Under the pieces are notes generated by a model. It made no database searches. It was not told the origin of the DNA and worked only from the letters and a program-made list of their open reading frames with translations. This document shows positions 27,026 to 34,110 of a stretch of DNA of 39,989 nt, piece after piece (position 1 is the first letter of the stretch; the number at the start of each line of letters is the position of its first letter). The position numbers were made by a program, and so were the translations under genes. This stretch comes from a virus. Where the stretch lies: the IMG/VR virus record IMGVR_UViG_3300031539_005138, positions 1 through 39,989 of that record; one strand, 5' to 3'.

Positions 27026-28584
27026 AGACGCTCCTCCGCTCTACCTTCCTCTGCAAGCCAGAGGAAAACGCTGATCTGTTTCAGCAGAATTACCTTGCCC
27101 TCGCGCAGTCGGGCCTCGGGTTTGAGACGACCGAGGACAACCTCGTGTGGACGTGGGTTCAAGAATTCTTCTTGACCCATAATCACGTCCCGACCCTCAC
27201 CACGCTCCGCGCTCACTTTGAGCGGGTCAAGGAGATGGAGGTCGTAGATCGGCTGGAGGAGCTTTCCGCCTTCCCGTCGCGCACCCGTGGCGATTTCCTC
27301 CGCCACCTGGAGGAGAAAAGCGAGGACCGGAAGATCCGATTGGTCCGTCAGCACCTCAAGACGGCCGCCGAGATCACGGAGACAGGCTACGAGGAGAAGA
27401 TTCCAGGCCAGAAGGAGAGCAAGAAGCTCTTGGGTGCCGTCGATGCGATGCGCTACCTGATGGAAAAGTCGCACGACATTGTAGCGCCGACGCTCGGGTC
27501 ACGGCTCAGCGGTGGTGTGCTCGGTGCGACAGAGACCTTCAAGGAACGCTACGCGAGGATCGAAGCCGACCCGCAGTACGGGCGCGGCCAATTCAGTGGC
27601 ATCCGGCAGCTTGACGATTCGATGGGCGGGCTGAAGAAGGGCGAGCTTTGGACGCACGCCGCATACACCGGCCACATGAAATCGAGTCTTGCAATGGCAT
27701 GGTGCTACACGCAAGCCGTCTACTACATGACGGACTCCCTCTACTTCTCGCTGGAGATGCCGTGGGAGCAGGTGCAGAACATCCTGTGGGCGATGCACAG
27801 CTTCCACGAGAAATTCCGCGAGATTCGGATCAAGCTCAAAATCCAGCCAGCATCCTCCAAGATGAGCGATGGCAGTCCGGTCCACTACGACAAGGGGCTC
27901 GACTACCAGAAGATCAAGTACGCGCAGCTTGAGAAACACGAGAAGCAATTCCTGTTCGACTACGTGGAACCGGATCTCAAGGAGGGCGCGGCGACGGGCG
28001 AGTACGGTGAGGTGCAGGTCGAAGTTGCAGACCCCGACAAGGCCGATTTCACCGTGCCCGATGCGCGGTCCCGAGCCGAGATCCTATACGCCAAGAACCC
28101 CTTTGCGATGATCGTGTTCGATCACATGGGGCTGTTGGCTCCTCGCAAGTGGGTGTCCTCCACCTCGGAGCGCACCAACGAGGTTGTCCGCGATATCAAG
28201 AAGATGGCGATGAGCTTCAACCGTGGGCAAGGCATCGCGGTTCTGGGCCTGTTCCAGATGAATCGTGACGGCTTCCGGGCCGCTGAGAAGAACGAGGGCA
28301 AGTACAACTCCACGCACTTGGCCTATGCGAACGAGGCGGAGAAATCCTCGGACGTGATCACCGCTTCGTGGATCGATGATGAGCTTCGGTCGGCGGGGAG
28401 GTTCTTCATGCAGTGTCTCAAATCTCGTGACCAAGCCCCGTTTGAACGGTTCGGGATCCGGGTAGAGTTTCACTGTCGCCGCCTCCTCACCGATGACTCG
28501 GGCGTGGAGATGATTGACGCGAGGGACAGGGCCAAACAGAACGAGGCCCTCGGCAATCAGATTGATCTACTGGACGAGCTATGA
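27022..28584 (+). CDS. dnaB: DnaB-type replicative helicase (520 aa)
   Basis: Likely hexameric helicase that unwinds the replication fork. GTG 27022 overlaps the loader's stop (GTGA). An N-terminal helical domain (1-150) leads to a RecA-type core: GIRQLDDSMGGLKKGEL (193-209) is the conserved lead-in, and AAYTGHMKSS (213-222) sits at Walker A with Lys220 kept, though both glycines of GxxxxGK are replaced by Ala and Met. Next come YFSLEMPWEQ (motif H1a-like), IVFDHMG (364-370, Walker B) and LGLFQMNRDGFRA (408-420) with the motif-3 Gln and Arg finger, then AEKSSDVI. An acidic insert (about 313-350) between core strands is extra compared with bacterial DnaB. No separate primase is seen in the window. 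Confidence 0.88.
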   Translation: MKTLLRSTFLCKPEENADLFQQNYLALAQSGLGFETTEDNLVWTWVQEFFLTHNHVPTLTTLRAHFERVKEMEVVDRLEELSAFPSRTRGDFLRHLEEKSEDRKIRLVRQHLKTAAEITETGYEEKIPGQKESKKLLGAVDAMRYLMEKSHDIVAPTLGSRLSGGVLGATETFKERYARIEADPQYGRGQFSGIRQLDDSMGGLKKGELWTHAAYTGHMKSSLAMAWCYTQAVYYMTDSLYFSLEMPWEQVQNILWAMHSFHEKFREIRIKLKIQPASSKMSDGSPVHYDKGLDYQKIKYAQLEKHEKQFLFDYVEPDLKEGAATGEYGEVQVEVADPDKADFTVPDARSRAEILYAKNPFAMIVFDHMGLLAPRKWVSSTSERTNEVVRDIKKMAMSFNRGQGIAVLGLFQMNRDGFRAAEKNEGKYNSTHLAYANEAEKSSDVITASWIDDELRSAGRFFMQCLKSRDQAPFERFGIRVEFHCRRLLTDDSGVEMIDARDRAKQNEALGNQIDLLDEL

Positions 28585-28712
28585 CCGAGAGTGAGCGCAA
28601 GAAACGAAAACTGCCGAAGCACTGCGAGTGCGGGGGCAGGCTCATCTACGTGGCAGCTTTCAGACGCGTGTTCTGCCATTGCGATACCTGTACGCCCGAG
28701 GCGCTCGGGTGA
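28581..28712 (+). CDS. 43 aa zinc-ribbon-like protein
   Basis: ATG 28581 overlaps the helicase stop (ATGA), and its own TGA overlaps the methyltransferase start (GTGA at 28709-28712), so it is locked into the operon on both sides. It has a Lys/Arg-rich N terminus (ERKKRKLPKH) followed by five cysteines: Cys15, Cys17, then Cys32, Cys34 and Cys37, with His33 nearby, spaced as a small zinc ribbon. The length is too short for an enzyme. It may bind nucleic acid or one of its neighbours. Perfect coupling at both ends makes it credible despite its size. Confidence 0.75.
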   Translation: MTESERKKRKLPKHCECGGRLIYVAAFRRVFCHCDTCTPEALG

Positions 28713-29146
28713 CTCAGATCGTCTTGCGGACGGGTGACTGCCGTGAGGTGCTCGCGTCGATCCCCGATAACTCGATCGACGTTGTAATTTGCGATCCCCC
28801 ATACGAGCTAAATTTCCTGGGCCAAAATTGGGACGGCAGCGGCGTCACCTACGACCCCGAGGTTTGGGCCGAAGTGTTTCGGGTGCTCAAGCCGACCGGC
28901 GTGATCAAGGCGTTCGGGGGGACGCGGACCTTTCATCGTCTTGCCGTCGCTCTGGAGGTTGCCGGCTTTGAGGGCGTGGGCACCCACCTGGAAGCATGGA
29001 CCTATGGCAGCGGCTACCCGAAATCTCTCAACGTTGCGAAGGCCCTGCGGAAGATCGAGTCCCCTGCGGCCGAGGTCTGGGAGGGGCATGGCACCGCCCT
29101 TAAGCCAGCCTGGGAGCCTGTTTTGGTCGGGAGGAAGCCAGGGTGA
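28709..29146 (+). CDS. DNA methyltransferase, N-terminal part with DPPY (145 aa)
   Basis: GTG 28709 gives MTQIVLRTGDCREVL, the usual start of a phage beta-class amino-methyltransferase; earlier in-frame starts would run into the zinc-ribbon gene. Catalytic motif IV DPPY is at residues 29-32, and VFRVLKPTGVIKAFGG (56-71) is the following strand-helix. The frame stops at 29146 just after WEPVLVGRKP, while the next gene starts at GTG 29143 and soon reads LGRKPLVSTVV, the expected continuation. The family is normally one chain, so this is half of an enzyme: two coupled subunits, a -1 frameshift product, or an assembly error. It adds a methyl group to adenine N6 or cytosine N4; which one cannot be told. 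Confidence 0.85.
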   Translation: MTQIVLRTGDCREVLASIPDNSIDVVICDPPYELNFLGQNWDGSGVTYDPEVWAEVFRVLKPTGVIKAFGGTRTFHRLAVALEVAGFEGVGTHLEAWTYGSGYPKSLNVAKALRKIESPAAEVWEGHGTALKPAWEPVLVGRKPG

Positions 29147-31476
29147 GAGCCATAACCCTTGGTCGTAAGCCGTTAGTCAGTACGGTTGTGCAAAACGTGA
29201 CTGAGCACGGGTGCGGGGCGTTCAATGTGGGCGCGACCCGTGTGGGGTCCGACAACGGCCGCTGGCCATCGAACCTCGTCCTCGCCCACCATCCCGGTTG
29301 CAAACAGGGTGGCACCACTATGGTGCCGGGGTACACGATCAACCGCTGGTCTGACGGGGCCAAGCCCTTCGGCGGAGGGGCGGGTCACGAGTACGAGAGT
29401 GAGAAAAAACCCGACGAGCATGTAACCGTGTGGGATTGCGCGCGAGGGTGTGGGACGGAAACTTTCAAGGTGCAGGGCCGCTCCTCGGGACACTACATCA
29501 AGGGGAGCCGCAAGGTCGGGGCCAAGCACGGGCCTGCCTCGATCCCGATTGACGGTGTTTTGTCTCGGTCCTATGCAGACGCGGGCGAGGCCACTCGCTA
29601 TTTCAAGCAGATACAGGAAACGAGCACGGGCGAGCTACCGCAGGAATTGATCGACTACTTGGAAAAGATGATCACCCCTCCCGATGGTGAGGTCTTGATC
29701 GTGCCGGACGTGTCGGCCGTCAACTGGGCGGAGTACGAGGATGCCCAACTTCACGGGGTCGTTGTCATCGGTACGAAGGCTGACGAGTTCAGCGGCAGCG
29801 ACACACTCGATCAGATCTGGCGCGTGCTTCGACCTGGGGCTCACGTTGCCATGATTGCACCCGACGAGCAGCAGACAGGGCACACGAACACCTGTGCCCT
29901 GGAGGACCGGGGGTTTGAGATCCGCGACTCCATCTTGCTTGTGCAAGAGCCAGGGCGTATCCACTACGTCGCCAAGGCCAGCACGCGAGAGCGGAACGCA
30001 GGCATCGCTCCGATCAAGAAGGAGGTCCAGATCGACTGGTGCTACCCCCGAGAGGACACGGACCTGGACGACCTCGCCGATGCCCTGGCCGAGATTCTCG
30101 ACTCCGAGATTCTTGAGGCCCTTGCTGATGAAGGGGTTGCGAAGGCTGAGATCCCCAAGGAGTTTCGGGACCGCTTCGACACCGTGAAGCTCAACAAGAT
30201 CATCACCGTGCAAAATGACCATCCAACGCTAAAACCAAAGGCGCTCATGGAGCGGCTCATGGCTGACGTGCCCGAGGGGGCGACAGTGCTTGACCCCTTC
30301 ATGGGGTGTTATGACGACCAGACGGAGGTACTGACGCGGACAGGGTGGAAACCATTCTCCGCTGTGGGGTTCGGGGACTGGTTCCTAACTCGATGTGGAT
30401 CGGGCAAAATCGAGTATCAGCTACCTACGGACTTACACCGCTATGCCTACTGCGGCGAAATGGTGCGTGTAAAAAGCCGGAGCACGGATCTCCTTGTCAC
30501 GCCCAACCACAACATGTGGGGGCTTACTCATGCCGATTTTAACGCAGGCAGGGAGCCCCGCATGGTGCGGGCGGACGCTTTGGACAGATCGGTTTACCGA
30601 ATTCCATCGGGAGGCCAGTACAAGCCTGAGCACGACCTGTTTGATCGTGCCACGATGTACCTCTTGGGGCTTTACGTCTCAGAGGGGTATCTTGACAGTG
30701 ATCGGCGCTACCCGAACGTGATCGTGACGCAGAATCAGGGGGAGAATTGGGACCAAATCATGGAGTGGTTGGCTCCTTTTGACCCGACGACGAAAGGCGA
30801 GCGCCGTATCTCCATCAGGGTTCCTTGGAGTCTTTACGGGCTCATTTACCAGCATTGCGGCGAATCAAAGTACAACAAGTTTCTGAGCGCAACGGTGTTG
30901 TCGAACAAGCATCTGGATGCCTTATTCGACGCGATGGTGCTGGGTGATGGGCACGTCCACAAGAAGCATGAGCAGGTGCAGTATTGGACGGTTAGTCCTC
31001 GGCTGGCGGGGGGTTTTCAAGAGCTTTGCGTCAAGCTGGGCTTCGGTTCCACGTTGCGCGTCTTGGACCCCAAAGACTCAGTGATGAGTGATGGGCGAAG
31101 GGTGCGAGGAACGACTGAATGCTTCAACATTTGCGTTACCCGATCGGCACATCGAAAGGTGTTGCCAGATAAACACCTCACCACCGAGCTTTATGATGGC
31201 GAGGTATTTTGCGTGACGGTCCCGAACCACACCCTCTATGTTCGTCGCAACGGACGCACTACTTGGTGTGGGAACAGCGGGACCACCGGGCTCGCCTGCA
31301 TAGCGACGAACCACAGCTTCATGGGCATCGACCTTGACGAGCACCACGTCAAGATCGCCAGTGCGCGTGCGCATTACTGGGAGTCGTGTGAACGTCGCCC
31401 GTGGTCGGCTGAGATCGACGCCGACGTTGAGCCGGAGGAACAGCCGGATCCCTTTGCCGGGATGTTTGAAGGCTAG
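29143..31476 (+). CDS. DNA methyltransferase, C-terminal part with embedded intein (777 aa precursor)
   Basis: Begins at GTG 29143 overlapping the N-terminal part's stop. TVVQNVTEHGCGAFNV and GRWPSNLVL are the typical mid-part of beta-class phage methyltransferases. An extra module of about 150-290 follows (PDVSAVNWAEYE ... WRVLRPGAHVAMIA ... DRGFEIRDS), which looks like a second, degenerate Rossmann-type segment without DPPY. NDHPTLKP leads to the SAM-binding motif LDPFMG, interrupted by an intein (codons 389-711). The motif resumes as SGTTGLACIATNHSFMGIDLD. After splicing the chain would be about 454 aa. It ends in a short acidic tail and shares CTAG with the convergent gene's stop. Motif order (IV before I) supports class beta. 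Confidence 0.85.
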   Translation: MRAITLGRKPLVSTVVQNVTEHGCGAFNVGATRVGSDNGRWPSNLVLAHHPGCKQGGTTMVPGYTINRWSDGAKPFGGGAGHEYESEKKPDEHVTVWDCARGCGTETFKVQGRSSGHYIKGSRKVGAKHGPASIPIDGVLSRSYADAGEATRYFKQIQETSTGELPQELIDYLEKMITPPDGEVLIVPDVSAVNWAEYEDAQLHGVVVIGTKADEFSGSDTLDQIWRVLRPGAHVAMIAPDEQQTGHTNTCALEDRGFEIRDSILLVQEPGRIHYVAKASTRERNAGIAPIKKEVQIDWCYPREDTDLDDLADALAEILDSEILEALADEGVAKAEIPKEFRDRFDTVKLNKIITVQNDHPTLKPKALMERLMADVPEGATVLDPFMGCYDDQTEVLTRTGWKPFSAVGFGDWFLTRCGSGKIEYQLPTDLHRYAYCGEMVRVKSRSTDLLVTPNHNMWGLTHADFNAGREPRMVRADALDRSVYRIPSGGQYKPEHDLFDRATMYLLGLYVSEGYLDSDRRYPNVIVTQNQGENWDQIMEWLAPFDPTTKGERRISIRVPWSLYGLIYQHCGESKYNKFLSATVLSNKHLDALFDAMVLGDGHVHKKHEQVQYWTVSPRLAGGFQELCVKLGFGSTLRVLDPKDSVMSDGRRVRGTTECFNICVTRSAHRKVLPDKHLTTELYDGEVFCVTVPNHTLYVRRNGRTTWCGNSGTTGLACIATNHSFMGIDLDEHHVKIASARAHYWESCERRPWSAEIDADVEPEEQPDPFAGMFEG
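30307..31275 (+). other. LAGLIDADG intein (323 aa) inside the methyltransferase SAM motif
   Basis: Self-splicing insert. It starts with Cys1 (CYDDQTEVLTRTGWKPF, block A) right after DPFMG. Block B is LLVTPNHNMWG. Two dodecapeptide-type motifs of a DOD homing endonuclease follow: LLGLYVSEGYL and LFDAMVLGDGHV. Block F is VFCVTVPNHTLYVRRNG, ending WCGN with Ser as the +1 residue. The last Asn and +1 Ser are canonical; the penultimate residue is Gly where His is usual, which is known in some inteins. Removal restores DPFMG-SGTTG. The DNA looks lower in GC than its flanks. Both acidic positions of the endonuclease motifs are present (SEG, GDG), so it may be active. Confidence 0.93.
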
Positions 31477-32408
31477 GCGGCTTTGGCCTGATCGAGCAGC
31501 TTGTTCATGTCCTTGGAGATACCGAGAAGGTCTCGGGCCCAAGTCTTGAAGGAAGCCGTAGCGCGGACGATCTTGTTCCACAGCGAGGACAACATGCCCG
31601 CCGTCTTGGAGCCTGCGACGGCCATTGGGGCCGCCTCGACCGAGGTGTTGAACTGTGCAAGCTGCATGAGAACCTTCTGCGTGATCTCCTGTTGGGACAG
31701 GTCCCGCAGAGCTTCTTTGAGGAGAGCTTGGAAGCGCTCCTCAAACGCGATGGAGGGAGCCTTGTGGGTCTCGTGCCGGGCAGCGGCCTCTTGGACCTCT
31801 TGGACGGAGCCCTTGACCTCCTCGATCTCCTTCAGCAGTTGATCCAGATCCGTCTCCGCCTTCGCCAGCCACTTTTCACGCTGCTTGACGCGGGAGCCTT
31901 CGGCGATGCCAGCCTTGTGCTTGGCGATCTTCTCCTTGGCTTCCTCGATCTTGTCTTGCAACGACGAGCAGACCATCTCAGCCTCGATGGCCGAGCGACC
32001 AACCGCGGCGATCAGACCCTCGGATTTGAGACGGGCGCGAACCCACTCCTCGATCGCATCACCGCCCTTGATCGGGAATCCTTTGGAGACCCCCTTGCCG
32101 CCCATGCCAGTCAGGAACCCTTCGTCCAGGTCGATCCCGAGCTTGGCGCACTTGTTCCGCCAGTACGAGACGCCGGCACCGTAGCTGAAGTGATCTCCCA
32201 GCTTTTCGACCACGAGTTTCCAGGCGAGCAGCGCCTTCGGGTCGAGACGACCCGAGTGGACCGCTGCGGCGACGCCGACCGGAGGTCGCATCGACACGTC
32301 AGGTGTCCCTGGAGCCCGTGCTTCACGGATAAGGGGGAGAAGCGCGTCCCGAAGCTCGGGCTTCTCATACGCCAGCCTGACAATGGAATTGCGCAGATTC
32401 ACATCCAA
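31473..32408 (-). CDS. Coiled-coil protein of unknown function (311 aa), only minus-strand gene
   Basis: Starts at ATG 32408 reading leftward; a GTG two codons later is an alternative, and no good ribosome site is visible. The N-terminal motif NLRNSIVRLAYEKPELRD is a short helix-rich signature I associate with phage proteins, but I cannot name the family. A central segment (about 60-110) precedes long charged helices (about 150-245: KIEEAKEKIAKHK, KAETDLDQLLKEIEEVK) that should form coiled coils. An amphipathic C terminus follows (LWNKIVRATASFKTWARDLL). It runs against the rest of the operon and ends on the same CTAG as the methyltransferase. A scaffold, membrane-contact or host-takeover role is possible. 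Function unknown. Confidence 0.75.
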   Translation of the reverse strand: MDVNLRNSIVRLAYEKPELRDALLPLIREARAPGTPDVSMRPPVGVAAAVHSGRLDPKALLAWKLVVEKLGDHFSYGAGVSYWRNKCAKLGIDLDEGFLTGMGGKGVSKGFPIKGGDAIEEWVRARLKSEGLIAAVGRSAIEAEMVCSSLQDKIEEAKEKIAKHKAGIAEGSRVKQREKWLAKAETDLDQLLKEIEEVKGSVQEVQEAAARHETHKAPSIAFEERFQALLKEALRDLSQQEITQKVLMQLAQFNTSVEAAPMAVAGSKTAGMLSSLWNKIVRATASFKTWARDLLGISKDMNKLLDQAKAA

Positions 32409-32459
32409 GGCGTTCTATAGCCGGAGTTTCGATCCGATGCTGCACGTCGTTCCAGTAGC
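32409..32459. promoter_or_regulatory. Divergent intergenic region, probable promoters
   Basis: This 51-bp spacer separates the minus-strand coiled-coil gene from the + strand zinc-finger gene and must hold control signals for at least the minus gene. It contains TTCTATAGCCGG, which read on the minus strand (CCGGCTATAGAA) puts a TATAG-like -10 about 15-20 bp before the minus ATG. It also has one copy of the AGCCGGAGTTTCGA repeat. No exact CCTATAGG is present. Confidence 0.4.
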
Positions 32460-32513
32460 ATGAAGGAACCATGCCGACGGTGCGGGGGAAACGGCTTCAA
32501 GCCGGAGTTTCGA
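32419..32513 (+). repeat. 14-bp direct repeat AGCCGGAGTTTCGA, two copies
   Basis: Copy 1 at 32419-32432 in the divergent spacer, copy 2 at 32500-32513 inside the zinc-finger coding region, 81 bp apart. An exact 14-bp match at this distance is unlikely by chance. It may be a binding site for a regulator, possibly the zinc-finger protein itself. Confidence 0.7.
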
Positions 32514-32837
32514 CACGTTCAGAGCGGAATCTGCTTCCGTTGCGGCGGGACCCGCGTGGACCCTGGGGTCGCCCCGAGACGCCGGACGATCCGAAACCCT
32601 CGTCTTCTCTCGGATGCCGCGCGGGCTCGACTGGTCGCTCTCATGGTTTCGGGAGGGGTTTCGCGCTTTACGCGCCTGACCGATGTGGGCCGGGAGCTTG
32701 TGCGAGAGCGTCTCGTTGAGATCGATTTCACCGACGATGGTCGAATTGGGCTCGCCACCGCAACGGATCGGGGCTCTAAGAGCTTCGTACACGCGGTTCG
32801 GGCGGGTTTGGTTTCGGCACAGGCGCCGCTGGCGTAA
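32460..32837 (+). CDS. Zinc-finger, possibly winged-helix protein (125 aa)
   Basis: ATG 32460 has no strong ribosome site. The N terminus CRRCGGNG (5-12) and CFRCGG (25-30) forms a four-cysteine DnaJ-like or ribbon-type zinc site. A basic linker (APRRRTIRNPR) leads to a helical segment with VGRELVRERLVEIDFTDDGRIG (about 82-103), which looks like the recognition helix and wing of a winged-helix domain, and ends ATDRGSKSFVHAV. A DNA-binding regulator is a reasonable guess, given the divergent promoter and the repeated 14-mer at its own start. By-eye call. Confidence 0.6.
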   Translation: MKEPCRRCGGNGFKPEFRHVQSGICFRCGGTRVDPGVAPRRRTIRNPRLLSDAARARLVALMVSGGVSRFTRLTDVGRELVRERLVEIDFTDDGRIGLATATDRGSKSFVHAVRAGLVSAQAPLA

Positions 32838-32845
32838 GTAGGAGC

Positions 32846-33391
32846 ATGGTGATCCCCGCACGGACCTTCGCGCTCGATGCCCACACAGGGCAAATGTACG
32901 GCGACCAGCCCTACAGCATCCATCTTGACGCCGTGGCGGGCATCGTGCTCCAGCAATTCAAAGCCAATGCGACCGCCTTGGTCAACATGGGCGCTCCCGG
33001 GATGGAGGTGGCGGTGAGCGCCGCGTATCTCCACGATGTTGTGGAGGACACCGACGTGACCCTCGATCAGATCGAGGAAATGTACGGCGAGCACATCGCG
33101 GATGCCGTCGGGCTTTGCACCGACGAGCCGGGCAAGAATCGGAAGGAGCGGAAGGCGGCGACCTACGCCAAGATCGCCAGCCTCGACCGTGACCGCAACG
33201 GGGTCATCATCGGTCTCGTCGTCAAGGCGGCCGACCGTCTGGCCAACCTCAAAGCGTGCGTCGCCAGTCGGAATGACGATCTGCTGTCGATGTACCGCAA
33301 GGAGCACGCAGCATTCAGCGAGGCGGTGTGCGTCCCCGGTCTGTGTGACGACCTGTGGGCTCAGATCAACGCGATCGTGGAGGCGGGCTGA
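32846..33391 (+). CDS. HD-domain hydrolase of the RelA/SpoT/Mesh1 type; likely (p)ppGpp hydrolase (181 aa)
   Basis: Small HD enzyme. HTGQMYGDQPYSIHL (13-27) with His26, YLHDVVEDT (61-69) with His63-Asp64 and Glu67-Asp68, and VKAADRLANL (126-135) with Asp130 give the full metal-binding set and order of the RelA/SpoT HD hydrolase domain. Length fits a stand-alone small alarmone hydrolase, with no synthetase or TGS domain. It would cleave (p)ppGpp and relieve the host stringent response, or degrade a related nucleotide. AGGAG ends one base before ATG 32846; the GTG at 32849 would have better spacing. Two Cys near the C terminus (VCVPGLCDD) are unusual. Substrate is inferred from family. Confidence 0.82.
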   Translation: MVIPARTFALDAHTGQMYGDQPYSIHLDAVAGIVLQQFKANATALVNMGAPGMEVAVSAAYLHDVVEDTDVTLDQIEEMYGEHIADAVGLCTDEPGKNRKERKAATYAKIASLDRDRNGVIIGLVVKAADRLANLKACVASRNDDLLSMYRKEHAAFSEAVCVPGLCDDLWAQINAIVEAG

Positions 33392-33392
33392 G

Positions 33393-33779
33393 ATGCAACA
33401 CCGAGAAGTATCTTTCCCCGAGGCGGCCAGCATGGGCGACCTGTTTGATGCCATCGAGGGCGTGGACGGGCACAACGAGGACCCCTTTTCCGCCGACCAC
33501 GTGTCGCTCCCCGGGAGTTCCGTGATCGGATCCTTTTGCAGCGGGCATCGCCTCAAAGCGGAAGCCCGCTACATCCGGGTGAAGCCGAACGCCGCCGTGG
33601 TCGATGCGATCCGCTTGCGCGCGCTCACCGACCACGACACTTGGTCCTTCGGGCTCGTGGAGAGGGCCGACGGAATGGTCCTGGTCACGGCGCAGCCCAG
33701 CAAAATTCTCAGCAGCCTGTGGCTGGCACTCATCCCAGTGGGCTCGATCCCGAGCCACCTTTTTGAACCGGAGACCTAA
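33393..33779 (+). CDS. Hypothetical protein (128 aa)
   Basis: ATG 33393 is the start closest to the preceding stop, with GGAGG about 10 nt upstream; the frame is open further upstream only as a shadow of the HD gene. The product is acidic at the N terminus (FDAIEGVDGHNEDPF), then has alternating hydrophobic strands (WSFGLVERADGMVLVTAQ) and a LSSLWLALIPVG segment. No known domain is recognised. It is followed directly by the next ATG. Confidence 0.65.
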   Translation: MQHREVSFPEAASMGDLFDAIEGVDGHNEDPFSADHVSLPGSSVIGSFCSGHRLKAEARYIRVKPNAAVVDAIRLRALTDHDTWSFGLVERADGMVLVTAQPSKILSSLWLALIPVGSIPSHLFEPET

Positions 33780-34087
33780 ATGTCAACAATCGATCTGAGC
33801 ATGGGAATTAGCTGGCAAGCGAAAGCGACGTTGGCCTACCTGTTCGCAGTGGGAACAGTGTCCATCGGGTGTCAGCGTTGGGAGCCGCGAAGGCTCTGGG
33901 GATCACGATCCCTGACTACGAGGATCTGGAGCACTGGGTCTGTGACAGGTGTCTGCGAATCTGTGCTCGGGGAGTCCGCGAAGCCATCGAGTCCATGCCT
34001 GTCCCGAATGCACGAGATTACTACTGCCGTTCAGGTGGATTGTTGGTGCAGTCCTCATCAAACCATCCCCATGGAAAGCATTTCTGA
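33780..34087 (+). pseudogene. Small membrane protein with C-terminal Cys motif, frame-split (about 102 aa if joined)
   Basis: ATG 33780 follows GGAG with 6 nt spacing and reads MSTIDLSMGISWQAK, then a hydrophobic span (TLAYLFAVGTVSIG). After about codon 29 that frame turns into Arg/Ser/Trp-rich sequence. The -1 frame there reads SALGAAKALGITIPDYEDLEHW, CDRCLRIC and a later Cys, and ends at 34087. The GTG at 33869 has no ribosome site. The two halves join naturally with a -1 shift between 33812 and 33870, giving one membrane-anchored zinc-type protein. The split may be programmed, true decay, or one missing base. Confidence 0.5.
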
Positions 34088-34110
34088 CCAGAGATACGCG
34101 AGGGAAAACC

